Positions 1 to 6,796 of a DNA stretch of 12,940 bases are shown in pieces. The notes below the pieces were generated by a model. That model did not search any database. It was not told where the DNA came from and was given only the letters and a program-made list of their open reading frames with translations. Numbering within the stretch: position 1 is the first letter of the stretch; each line of letters starts with the position of its first letter. The position numbers were made by a program, and so were the translations under genes. Source of the DNA: an uncultured Bacillota bacterium. GTDB taxonomy: Bacteria > Bacillota > Clostridia > Caldicoprobacterales > UBA3941. The DNA is taken from positions 1-12,940 of the forward strand of contig CALGOY010000177.1 of NCBI GenBank assembly GCA_937960725.1. Reading direction: 5' to 3'.

Positions 1-456
1 CTTCAGCTTTGCATCAGATTTGCGGCCTTGACCCTCGGTCTTAGCTTCCGCATCATCCTGCTTTTTAACTTCCTCATCCTGTTTTATGCTTTGACTATCC
101 TCTTTTTTCTCCTGCTTATCGGCTTTTATTTCTAATTGCTTATATTCTTCTTTTTCTGTTTCTTCCTGCCCACTCTTATCCTGTTCTGCTTTTAATTTTT
201 CAGAAGCTGCCTCAGGCATTTCAACAGACTTTTTAGCAGGCTCTTTATCTACTTTTTCCTCCTGAACAGACGGAACTTCCTGTGCCGCTTTTTCTTTTAA
301 AAGGCTGCGTTGCTGCTCAGACAATTCCTTTAATCTTTGCTCAATTCGTTCAATTAATTCTTGCTTTCTATAACGTGTTACGCTCTTTACTCCAATCTCT
401 CTACCAAACTTTCTTAATTCTAGAATTGTGTTGTTGTTAAGATTGTTTAAATCCAA
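1..456 (-). CDS. rho: Transcription termination factor Rho, N-terminal part (cut by window edge)
   Basis: Rho is a hexameric RNA helicase that ends transcription. Only the first 152 codons are present, running open to position 1. Residues 1-45 look like a Rho_N (SAP-like) fold: an LNNNTILELRKFGREIGVKS stretch, then a basic TRYRKQELIERIEQRL helix. After that comes more than 100 residues of low-complexity Lys/Glu/Gln/Asp sequence with few aromatics, probably disordered. Insertions between Rho_N and the RNA-binding domain are known in high-GC Gram-positives and Clostridia. The start is TTG at 456, preceded by a GAGAGGA ribosome-binding site seven bases upstream; the next in-frame Met is far downstream. 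The helicase domain lies outside the window, so another Rho_N-domain protein is not excluded. The ywiB gene ends about 480 bases upstream. Confidence 0.74.
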   Translation of the reverse strand, partial: MDLNNLNNNTILELRKFGREIGVKSVTRYRKQELIERIEQRLKELSEQQRSLLKEKAAQEVPSVQEEKVDKEPAKKSVEMPEAASEKLKAEQDKSGQEETEKEEYKQLEIKADKQEKKEDSQSIKQDEEVKKQDDAEAKTEGQGRKSDAKLK

Positions 457-938
457 CTCTCTTTCCTCTCTTTCTTTATACAATATTAATATATAACATT
501 GATTATTAAATCATACACAGCAATTATTTTTATAAATAACAAATATATCGCCATATCATCCGTATGAAGAGAATGACGAAATGTTACAGTAAAATGGCAT
601 AAAATATCTGCTCAACATCTGGTCATGTAGATATTATTGCCAACATTCACATTTTCATACACAAGCGGAACTAAGGGTTCTTGGTAAATCAAATGTGTTT
701 AACACATCAAAGCAAACAGAATGAGTCAGAAAATCAGGATGACTTGAAAACATTAAAAATAGCAATATGGAGTATGCTTGATTATTTTTAGATAAAATTG
801 AGCTACTATAATAATATAATATTTATCTGGCTAGTAGTCAACAAAAAACAGCAAATTATCATTGTTTTATAAAAAATAGTGAAATTTACACAAAAAAACG
901 GGGATAAATTTAAACAGGTGTATTAATATTTTTCCATT
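457..938. other. Gene-free AT-rich region upstream of rho
   Basis: This 482-base stretch separates ywiB from rho. No reading frame with a ribosome-binding site was found on either strand. It holds a strong sigma-A-type promoter reading toward rho (813-841), a 15-base perfect dyad ATGTGTT-T-AACACAT (693-707), and a TGTTACAGTAAAATGGCA stretch (582-599) that resembles, from memory only, repeats at ends of clostridial IS21-type elements. No hairpin with a U-tract follows the ywiB stop. The most likely role is the long 5' leader of the rho mRNA, perhaps built on decayed mobile DNA. Confidence 0.6.
813..841 (-). promoter_or_regulatory. Sigma-A-type promoter reading toward rho
   Basis: On the minus strand, -35 TTGACT (836-841) and -10 TATATT (813-818) are separated by exactly 17 bases. 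Each box matches five of six consensus positions. Transcription would start near 806, giving a leader of about 350 nt before the rho start at 456. Confidence 0.6.
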
Positions 939-1388
939 TTAATTGTCAGCTATTGGTTTATTGCTAATATCCTCATAATATGTTAGAGATAACTCATTCA
1001 AACTAAGATATTTTCCCGCAACGTCCAGCTCATATTTTAAATCCAGCTTTCCCTTTGTATCTTCCATATTAAAATCTACTTTTAAGGGGAAAACGCCCAT
1101 CTGCAGCTCACCAAAAGGCGTCCTATAACAATTAACAAACCTCTTCCCCTTTTCGAAAATAAATTGAGATGAATAAGAACCAATTCGCTCAAGGGACACT
1201 TTTTTATCTTCTACTGCAATTAATGTCTTGGTATCCTTCATCCCCGATAGTATCGTTTCCTCATATTCCAAATAATAGAAATCCCCTTTTTTATACAGAC
1301 GTCCCTCTGTAACCATCTCTATTTTGTTATCCTCTCCATTGGGCATCTTCTGATTACCTTTGATCGAAACGATCACCTTCTTGTGCAT
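939..1388 (-). CDS. ywiB: DUF1934 / YwiB-like beta-barrel protein
   Basis: This 149-residue protein matches the DUF1934 family typified by B. subtilis YwiB, a small calycin-like beta-barrel of unknown function. Recognisable parts are the N-terminal VIVSIKGNQ strand, the EMVTEGRLYKKGDFYYLEYEE segment (about residues 24-44), and the central YRTPFGELQMGVFP motif, followed by an LDLKYELDVAGKYLSLNELSLTYYE C-terminal half. There is no signal peptide or membrane segment, so it is probably cytoplasmic. The start is ATG with GGGAGGA six bases upstream. It is the last gene of a ddl-murI-ywiB unit, 33 bases after murI. In many Firmicutes ywiB lies next to argS; no argS is seen here. Confidence 0.82.
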   Translation of the reverse strand: MHKKVIVSIKGNQKMPNGEDNKIEMVTEGRLYKKGDFYYLEYEETILSGMKDTKTLIAVEDKKVSLERIGSYSSQFIFEKGKRFVNCYRTPFGELQMGVFPLKVDFNMEDTKGKLDLKYELDVAGKYLSLNELSLTYYEDISNKPIADN

Positions 1389-1421
1389 CTCTATCCTCCC
1401 ATTCCTGCGCTTATCTGTAGT

Positions 1422-2228
1422 TTAATACTTCTCTATATCCACTTTTTGTGCTAACTCTATATTTTTGCCCAGAAATCTGCTGCCAATTTCTTTAAATTTC
1501 TGCCCAAAATCACTAACAAAAAAACTATACTCGGCTTCCCCTCCTGATTTGTTTATCATGTCGTTTAATTCTAAAATCCGCTTTACTTCCAGGGCTGTTT
1601 CTTCGGCAGGGTTGACCAGCTTTACATCTTCTCCCACAGCTTTACGTATTGGCTTCATCAATAGAGGATAATGGGTACAGCCAAGCACTAAGGTATCTAT
1701 ATTCTCCTCGTTCATACTACATAAATATTTTTCAGCTGTCAAGAATGCAATTTCTGTATCCCCCCACCCCTCTTCTGCCAAGGGAACAAAAAGACTACAA
1801 GCCTTTGAAAATATTTTTATATCTGGATTTTTAGAGTGAATTGCCCGTACATAGGCTCCGCTCCTGATAGTACCTTCTGTACCGATAACGCCTACCCTTC
1901 CATTTCTAGTAGCCTTTACCGCCCCCCGAGCCCCCGGCTCTATCACTCCTATTATTGGAATATCGAACATTTTCTGCACAGTTTCAAGGCTTGTAGAGCT
2001 GGCAGTATTGCAAGCAATAACAATCATCTTTATTCCCTGGCTAATCAAAAATCTTATGCATTGAATAGAATATTTTATAACCGTTTCACTAGAACGAGTT
2101 CCGTAGGGTATTCTAGCTGTGTCTCCAAAGTATACGATATTTTCTCCCGGTAGGAGGGACATAATTTCTTTTACTACAGTCAAACCTCCTAATCCGGAAT
2201 CAAAAACTCCTATGGGTCTGTTGTCCAT
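1422..2228 (-). CDS. murI: Glutamate racemase MurI
   Basis: Converts L-glutamate to D-glutamate for the second residue of the peptidoglycan stem peptide; cytoplasmic and cofactor-independent. The 268-residue length is normal. The substrate loop PIGVFDSGLGGLTV carries Asp10-Ser11. The two catalytic cysteines lie in VIACNTASS (Cys73) and LVLGCTHYPLL (Cys184, with His186), and FGDTARIPYG (about 35-44) is also conserved. The start is ambiguous: a TTG at 2231 directly precedes the ATG at 2228. A GGAAGGAG site serves both (7 and 10 bases); I prefer the ATG because homologues begin just before RPIGVFDSG. It follows ddl by 19 bases and is probably co-transcribed and functionally coupled with it. Confidence 0.95.
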   Translation of the reverse strand: MDNRPIGVFDSGLGGLTVVKEIMSLLPGENIVYFGDTARIPYGTRSSETVIKYSIQCIRFLISQGIKMIVIACNTASSTSLETVQKMFDIPIIGVIEPGARGAVKATRNGRVGVIGTEGTIRSGAYVRAIHSKNPDIKIFSKACSLFVPLAEEGWGDTEIAFLTAEKYLCSMNEENIDTLVLGCTHYPLLMKPIRKAVGEDVKLVNPAEETALEVKRILELNDMINKSGGEAEYSFFVSDFGQKFKEIGSRFLGKNIELAQKVDIEKY

Positions 2229-2247
2229 CAAAATACGTCTCCTTCCG

Positions 2248-3324
2248 CTACTGTTTTTCTTCGAATCTCTCTAGTGCCAATTCTATTAGGTTGTCAATCA
2301 ATTTTGAGTAGGGAATCCCTGTTGCTTCCCAAAGCTTAGGATACATACTAATCTGAGTAAATCCAGGCATAGTATTGACTTCATTGATATATACCCTGCC
2401 ATTTTCTTTGTGAACAAAAAAATCAACCCGCGCTAAACCACTACAATCTAAAGCCTTATATGCTTTAATTGCAAGACTCTGTATCTCCTTAGCTTTGCTT
2501 TCGGATATAGGTGCTGGGATTAACAATTTAGACTTGCCGCCATCCTGGTATTTTGCATGATAGTCATAAAATTCATTTGAAGGTATAATCTCACCGAGAA
2601 TCGATGCCTTAGGATCGTTATTTCCTAGCACAGCACACTCGATTTCTCTGCCATTTATATACTCTTCCACGACAATCTTTCTGTCATATTTAGCAGCTTC
2701 TTTAAGCCCTTCCACAAGCTCCTCCCGATTATGGACCTTGCTTATACCTACGCTGGATCCCATGTTAGCAGGTTTTACAAAAACCGGATATGTAAATTTC
2801 TGTTCTATATCTCCGATCACTTTATCTAAATCCTCTTTAATACTATGTTTAAAAACTACCAAATAATTCCCTTGAGGTAATCCATGTGCAGCAAATATAA
2901 CCTTGGCCATTGCCTTATCCATGGCAGTTGATGAAGCTAGCACATTGCATCCTACATAGGGAATATTCGCCAGCTCCAAAAGGCCTTGAATAGTTCCATC
3001 CTCAGCATGGGGGCCATGCATAACTGGGAAAACCACATCTACCTTATATATCTTAGATGGATTTTCCGCCAAAAAAAATCCTTTATAGGATGGATCAGCG
3101 GGAAACACGATCGGTTTTGACTCTTTCTCCCATTCCCCAGTAACAATCTTCGAAACATCACCGTCATAATACCGCCACTGGCCTGAGTGGGTAATCCCGA
3201 TTAAATAGAGATTATACCGCTCTAAATCTATATTTCTTATCACCGAAGTAGCAGATTCTAAGGACACTTCATGTTCCCCAGACTGCCCTCCGAACAATAT
3301 AACCACGTTTAAGCGATTTTCCAT
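2248..3324 (-). CDS. ddl: D-alanine--D-alanine ligase
   Basis: An ATP-grasp ligase that makes the D-Ala-D-Ala dipeptide for peptidoglycan. The 358 residues show the N-terminal LFGGQSGEHEVSLESA signature (10-25), VMHGPHAEDGTIQG (101-114), the ATP-lid KPANMGSSVGISKV (184-197), the substrate-loop YDYHAKYQDGG (253-263), and the metal-binding INEVNTMPGFT (313-323). The Tyr-Lys-Tyr type loop argues for a D-Ala-D-Ala rather than a vancomycin-type D-Ala-D-Lac enzyme. A 5-codon extension to a TTG at 3339 is open, but it would swallow the GGGAGGG ribosome-binding site lying six bases before ATG 3324, so 3324 is the start. First gene of the ddl-murI-ywiB unit. Confidence 0.96.
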   Translation of the reverse strand: MENRLNVVILFGGQSGEHEVSLESATSVIRNIDLERYNLYLIGITHSGQWRYYDGDVSKIVTGEWEKESKPIVFPADPSYKGFFLAENPSKIYKVDVVFPVMHGPHAEDGTIQGLLELANIPYVGCNVLASSTAMDKAMAKVIFAAHGLPQGNYLVVFKHSIKEDLDKVIGDIEQKFTYPVFVKPANMGSSVGISKVHNREELVEGLKEAAKYDRKIVVEEYINGREIECAVLGNNDPKASILGEIIPSNEFYDYHAKYQDGGKSKLLIPAPISESKAKEIQSLAIKAYKALDCSGLARVDFFVHKENGRVYINEVNTMPGFTQISMYPKLWEATGIPYSKLIDNLIELALERFEEKQ

Positions 3325-3399
3325 TTTATACCCTCCCAACCTTATTTACAAATAATAGGCCTACAACTATCATATACTCTATATGCTTATTCAGTTCAT

Positions 3400-3454
3400 A
3401 TTCTACTATTTTATTTTGCATTAATCAATATAAATCTTTTTCCCATCGGTTCAA
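3400..3454 (-). promoter_or_regulatory. Candidate promoters of the ddl-murI-ywiB operon
   Basis: Two overlapping sigma-A-like promoters are visible on the minus strand: TTGAAC (3449-3454), 16 bases, TATATT (3427-3432); and TTGATT (3423-3428), 17 bases, TAGAAT (3400-3405). Both lie after the SASP terminator and 70-120 bases before the ddl start. Only one may be used. Confidence 0.45.
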
Positions 3455-3505
3455 CAAAACAAAAAGACAAGTGGAGAAAAACTAAAATCTTTCCCCACTT
3501 GCCTT
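3452..3505 (-). terminator. Intrinsic terminator after the SASP gene
   Basis: Two arms (3490-3505 and 3464-3479) form a stem of about 16 bp with two G-U pairs, AAGGCAAGTGGGGAAA pairing TTTCTCCACTTGTCTT, around a 10-base loop. TTTTTGTTTTGTT follows on the minus strand. It would end transcripts from the SASP gene and any from ypeB. Confidence 0.85.
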
Positions 3506-3543
3506 TTCTACCTATCAATCAAACTTTACCCGGTTTATTCTGG

Positions 3544-3723
3544 TTATTGCTGTTTATTCACCAAGCTGCGTTCTGCTATTTCAATCGCTTTCTTTACGAT
3601 ATTTCCACAATCCCTAGATGATACACTTCCCCAGCCTTCCCTTACCACGGTGTCGTATACCCCAAGCTCCTTAGCAATCTCATACTTAAGTTGTTCTGAC
3701 ATAATGCCTCGGTTTCTAGCCAT
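3544..3723 (-). CDS. Alpha/beta-type small acid-soluble spore protein
   Basis: A complete 59-residue protein of the alpha/beta SASP family, which saturates forespore DNA, protects it, and is degraded at germination. Family hallmarks are the SEQLKYEIAKELGV segment, which holds the GPR protease site (cut expected between Glu and Ile of YEIA), and the DNA-binding stretch VVREGWGSVSSRDCGNIVKKAIEIAER (residues 26-52), which is nearly a consensus copy. The N-terminus MARNRGIM is basic and short, as usual. The start ATG has GAGGAGG six bases upstream. It follows ypeB by about 107 bases with a putative sigma-G-like promoter between, and ends in a strong terminator. Which ssp paralogue it is cannot be decided. 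Confidence 0.95.
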   Translation of the reverse strand: MARNRGIMSEQLKYEIAKELGVYDTVVREGWGSVSSRDCGNIVKKAIEIAERSLVNKQQ

Positions 3724-3737
3724 CCCTATACCTCCTC

Positions 3738-3772
3738 TAGTAGCAGACTATAATTTTAGTCTTGTGCTACTA
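3738..3772 (-). promoter_or_regulatory. 5'-leader hairpin of the SASP mRNA
   Basis: TAGTAGC (3766-3772 read on the minus strand) pairs with GCTACTA (3738-3744), and AGACTA pairs with TAGTCT inside it, with a 3-base bulge and a 6-base AAATTA loop: 13 base pairs in all. No U-tract follows, so it is not a terminator. The GGAGG ribosome-binding site begins just after the 3' arm. With the candidate promoter at 3777-3806, the hairpin would sit at the 5' end of the transcript. Confidence 0.6.
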
Positions 3773-3776
3773 TCTA

Positions 3777-3806
3777 TAGAATTCCCCCTCTTTAAAGCTA
3801 TTATGT
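3777..3806 (-). promoter_or_regulatory. Possible forespore (sigma-G/sigma-F-like) promoter of the SASP gene
   Basis: On the minus strand ACATAA (3801-3806) is followed after 17 bases by AATTCTA (3777-3783). Each differs by about one position from the sigma-G boxes GHATNR and CATNHTA. SASP genes are classic sigma-G targets and the position is right for initiation near 3770. The match is imperfect. Confidence 0.35.
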
Positions 3807-3830
3807 CAGAAACATATTGGCTTAGCTGCA

Positions 3831-5177
3831 TTATAGTACTAATGAGCCGTTATCTGTATTTATTATTTTCAGTATATTCTCTTCTTTACCAGTTTTTGCA
3901 TTTATATACACTATAAACGTATCTCCTCCGTATTCTCCTTTAAATTCATAGCATAGAATTTCTCCTCCACCATCCCCGGGAATCAAAGCCAGCCTCTCTG
4001 AATTAACCTTAAGATTAGGACTGACCAGCTTGCGAGCTTCCTCCATGGAAAGGGAAGGTTCTTCTAATTTACGGTCCTTGTGGGCCACTACATAGTTCAT
4101 AGCTTCGAAGCCGAATATATCTCCATCCTCAAGGGAAATTTTCACCTTAATCAAATCTGGATAGATTATTACCCCATCCTGCTCGTAAGCGAAATTAATA
4201 ACTGCCATCCCATCATACTGCTGTTCGTATGTAGGGATCATATTGGGATAGCCCTTCTCCTCTAAAAACTTTCTGGCCCTCTCCTTAGCCTGCTTCAAAG
4301 TGAGCTTAGCCTGCTGAGGCCCTCCTTGAGATACAACCGATATAACCTTACCACCCTTCTTGCTAACCGTTACATAAAGTGAACCATCGTTTTCATCATT
4401 TGTTTCCAGGTATACACCCCATACAGGAATGTTTCCTTTCCCTTCAGGGCCTGGAGTCGCATTTTTTACCCTGTCTTTGCCTATAAACTCTGCTGCAATC
4501 TCCATGGCTTTATTCTGGTCTATCATCTCTCCTGGCAGTTCGACTTTTTCTTTTTGAAGCAGAGTTTCAGAAAAAGGCCCATCGTATATTAAAGTCGGAT
4601 ATTCGATGGTATTTTGCTCTATGTTAGTAAACTGCTCTGTTACAATATCTTCAGAAGCCTCTCGAAGCTTTTGATTTCCTTTTTTCTGTATCTCAACCCA
4701 GCTAATTGCTTTAGTGTTAAGCTCATTTTGCAGCTGCATAAGCTCATTATGTAACTGAACGCAGCTTTTGTGCAGTTCCCTCAGATTCTCAATCTCATCA
4801 AGGCTCAAAGTCCTACCATCCCCGGTCTTGCGGGTTAAGTAATAACAGTAGTCAGATAGCTGGTTCAAAAACTTGGACGTCTTGTTTAAAGATAAATGCC
4901 CTAAAGGCAGCTGTCCTAAGCTTATACCTGCTGCATCGGACTGCCTCCAGACATCTGAAAGCATTTCAAGGCTTTGACCCCGGTCTCCGCTAACCATTAT
5001 CTTAGATAAGCGGGTTTCAATGTTTCCTATATGGCCTACTAGCTCGTAGAAAGACTTCTGATACAAATTATCCGTGCGAATCTTGTACTCTTGATTCTCT
5101 AAATATTGATTATAACCCCAGATTCCCGTCGCTATCAAAGCGACTAAGAGAATCGCCGTAATTATCCATCTACTCAT
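3831..5177 (-). CDS. ypeB: Germination protein YpeB
   Basis: YpeB is needed for accumulation and stability of the cortex-lytic enzyme SleB in the spore inner membrane. The 448-residue protein has an N-terminal membrane anchor (about residues 4-21, IITAILLVALIATGIWGY), a helical N-domain rich in heptad-like Leu/Gln (about 35-185), then PepSY-type repeats in the C-terminal half. Examples are the segments around AMEIAAEFIGKDRV, AKERARKFLEEKGYPNM and EEARKLVSPNLKV, each followed by beta strands. The frame is open to 5222, inside sleB. I chose ATG 5177 because GGGAGGAG lies seven bases upstream and the protein then begins directly with the membrane anchor. It follows sleB by 19 bases, the standard sleB-ypeB pair. 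Confidence 0.94.
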   Translation of the reverse strand: MSRWIITAILLVALIATGIWGYNQYLENQEYKIRTDNLYQKSFYELVGHIGNIETRLSKIMVSGDRGQSLEMLSDVWRQSDAAGISLGQLPLGHLSLNKTSKFLNQLSDYCYYLTRKTGDGRTLSLDEIENLRELHKSCVQLHNELMQLQNELNTKAISWVEIQKKGNQKLREASEDIVTEQFTNIEQNTIEYPTLIYDGPFSETLLQKEKVELPGEMIDQNKAMEIAAEFIGKDRVKNATPGPEGKGNIPVWGVYLETNDENDGSLYVTVSKKGGKVISVVSQGGPQQAKLTLKQAKERARKFLEEKGYPNMIPTYEQQYDGMAVINFAYEQDGVIIYPDLIKVKISLEDGDIFGFEAMNYVVAHKDRKLEEPSLSMEEARKLVSPNLKVNSERLALIPGDGGGEILCYEFKGEYGGDTFIVYINAKTGKEENILKIINTDNGSLVL

Positions 5178-5196
5178 TTCCAAACTCCTCCCCGCG

Positions 5197-5907
5197 TCAA
5201 GTTGCAAACCTATGCTTTCCAATTACAATGTGCACAGGTCTTGTCCATATCCAGGCACTGGTAGTTTTCTCGGGGTTATAATAATATATGGCTCCATAGG
5301 TTGGATCCCATCCATTCATCGCATCCCTAGCTGCCCTCAAAGACTCTTCATCCGGGGTTAAGTTAATTTGACCATCGGAAACCGCTGTAAACGCACCGGG
5401 CTGATATATAACCCCTGCAATGGTGTTGGGAAATCTAGGGTCCTTAACCCTATTTAATATCACTGCAGCTACTGCTACTTTTCCTATATACGGCTCTCCC
5501 CTTGCCTCTCCATGAACCGCCTTAGCCAAAAGGTATAAATCTCCTTCATTGGCGCCTCCTCCACGGGAGGGTTGATAATCTTGCCTTCCGCTATCCTCCA
5601 GCGCAATGCCTAAAGCAGCGGCAGTTTGATTGCCTACTACCCCATCGACTGTCAGGCCATTTTTAGCCTGAAATTTTTTGACCGCTTCAAAAGTCTGTGC
5701 CCCATATACTCCGTCGATGGGACCATCATAATATCCCCACTGCTTCAACTTTCGCTGCACCTCATATACCTTTCCGCCTCGGCTTCCCCAATATAAAGCT
5801 GCTTCAACTACCTCTTCATCCCTAAACCCGTTTCCGAAGATCAGCCAAGCACAAATAGCAAAAGTCAGCAATACAGTTATAACGGTAAGCCTCCATTTTC
5901 CAGCCAT
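5197..5907 (-). CDS. sleB: Spore cortex-lytic enzyme SleB
   Basis: A lytic transglycosylase that acts on muramic-delta-lactam cortex during germination. Three parts are visible in the 236 residues: an N-terminal signal/anchor (about 6-25); a PG_binding_1 domain (about 40-98) with VYEVQRKLKQWGYYDGPIDGVYG and AVKKFQAKNGLTVDG; and the Hydrolase_2 catalytic domain (about 123-234). The catalytic domain starts LLAKAVHGEARGEPYIGKVA, with Glu134 as the likely catalytic acid. A Ser/Gly/Pro linker (105-121) joins the domains. The start ATG follows AAGGAAGAGG by six bases. It lies after the spoIIR terminator, so it must have its own promoter, presumably sigma-G, but no convincing one was found at 5908-6030. 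Confidence 0.96.
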   Translation of the reverse strand: MAGKWRLTVITVLLTFAICAWLIFGNGFRDEEVVEAALYWGSRGGKVYEVQRKLKQWGYYDGPIDGVYGAQTFEAVKKFQAKNGLTVDGVVGNQTAAALGIALEDSGRQDYQPSRGGGANEGDLYLLAKAVHGEARGEPYIGKVAVAAVILNRVKDPRFPNTIAGVIYQPGAFTAVSDGQINLTPDEESLRAARDAMNGWDPTYGAIYYYNPEKTTSAWIWTRPVHIVIGKHRFAT

Positions 5908-6030
5908 TATCAGCCTCTTCCTTTCGTATGTAATTCGTACTTTATAGTGATTAAATTAAAATTTTCTGGCTTCTGTTATAGTTTTTGATAAGCTGTTTTT
6001 GAGTATGCAAGAGAAAAATTTCCTTTTAAT

Positions 6031-6058
6031 AAAAAATAAAAAAGTGGCAAAGCCACTT
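6031..6058 (-). terminator. Intrinsic terminator after spoIIR
   Basis: On the minus strand AAGTGGC (6052-6058), loop TTT, GCCACTT (6042-6048), then TTTTATTTTTT. The compact 7-bp stem begins two bases after the spoIIR stop codon. Confidence 0.9.
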
Positions 6059-6060
6059 AT

Positions 6061-6696
6061 TCATCCTATATGTAGAAACGAAAGCAATCTCTCCCACCAT
6101 TCCGCTATCTTAAACCTATATTCTACTCTTAGCTCTTCTCCTCTGCTATCAGCATAAAGATAAGTGGTTTCTGCATCTAAGCTTGGATCTTCTACCGGCT
6201 CTCTAGCAATCCCATGGGTTATATCCACAAAACACAGGGGCGGAAACATAACACACCACCAGTTGGCACCGCTGCCCTCACCTATAACGATCCGCAATGC
6301 CTCATATTCTCCTGCAGGCAATACCAAATTGCCGTAACTCTTAGTAGGAAAGCTGAAATTGCCCAGCTGGGCCCGGACCTCATAATCTTTTCCGCTCCGC
6401 TTTACCTCTTCCCTAGCTATAGCTTCAAACTCTGCTATATGCCGCCTGACGAATTGGCGGCTATCTTCAATTGAATCGATTTGCCTAAAATCGTCTTTGA
6501 ATCTATCTAATATCAAATCCCGCACCCTAAGCTTAAGTTCCTGATCTTCAGGGGAGTCGCTGTTTGCAATCACGTGCAAGCGGATATATTCCCTACTCAC
6601 CCTAGCCTCTCTTTTTTCCTGTATGTATGAATTTAGCCCAAGAGCTACTATAAGTCCTATGGTAAAGATATAAATCATTAACTTATTGCGTCTCAT
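6061..6696 (-). CDS. spoIIR: Stage II sporulation protein R
   Basis: SpoIIR is made in the forespore under sigma-F, exported to the intermembrane space, and triggers SpoIIGA to process pro-sigma-E in the mother cell. The 211-residue protein has an N-terminal signal/anchor helix (about 6-22) and the conserved ectodomain blocks YIRLHVIANSDSPEDQELKLRVRD (37-60), a LGNFSFPTKSYGNLVLPAGEYEALRIVIGEG block (111-141), and NWWCVMFPPLCFVD (145-158) with two cysteines. The start ATG has only a modest GGGGGT ribosome-binding site eight bases away. A nearly consensus sigma-F promoter lies 40 bases upstream and a terminator directly follows, so it is a monocistronic unit. The upstream cyclase gene has no visible terminator and may read through. 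Confidence 0.95.
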   Translation of the reverse strand: MRRNKLMIYIFTIGLIVALGLNSYIQEKREARVSREYIRLHVIANSDSPEDQELKLRVRDLILDRFKDDFRQIDSIEDSRQFVRRHIAEFEAIAREEVKRSGKDYEVRAQLGNFSFPTKSYGNLVLPAGEYEALRIVIGEGSGANWWCVMFPPLCFVDITHGIAREPVEDPSLDAETTYLYADSRGEELRVEYRFKIAEWWERLLSFLHIG

Positions 6697-6734
6697 AAAT
6701 CAATACCCCCAAGTATTTAAAAGCTATCTACTTT

Positions 6735-6763
6735 TAGTATCTCCAAAAAAATACCGTTTAAAC
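6735..6763 (-). promoter_or_regulatory. spoIIR: Sigma-F-type promoter of spoIIR
   Basis: On the minus strand GTTTA (6759-6763) and GGAGATACTA (6735-6744) fully match the sigma-F boxes GYWTA and GGNRANANTR as I know them from B. subtilis. The spacer is 14 bases, one or two shorter than usual. Initiation near 6728 would leave about 30 nt before the spoIIR start. spoIIR is an established sigma-F target. Confidence 0.65.
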
Positions 6764-6796
6764 CTGAGACGCATATAAGTTATATATTATTATATA

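Noticed and set aside
655..753. 32-codon reading frame (minus strand) in the rho leader, similar in size to the E. coli rho leader peptide
   Set aside because: No ribosome-binding site precedes its ATG, the codon use looks random, and the size match alone is not evidence.
3650..3916. 88-codon plus-strand frame
   Set aside because: It is the antisense shadow of the SASP gene and its leader.
5178..5222. 15-codon upstream extension of ypeB overlapping sleB
   Set aside because: The extension has no ribosome-binding site of its own and would put extra residues before the membrane anchor; ATG 5177 has a strong site.
5908..6030. Possible sigma-G promoter of sleB around CACTATA or CATACGA
   Set aside because: No matching -35 box at the right distance, and the second candidate is too close to the ribosome-binding site.
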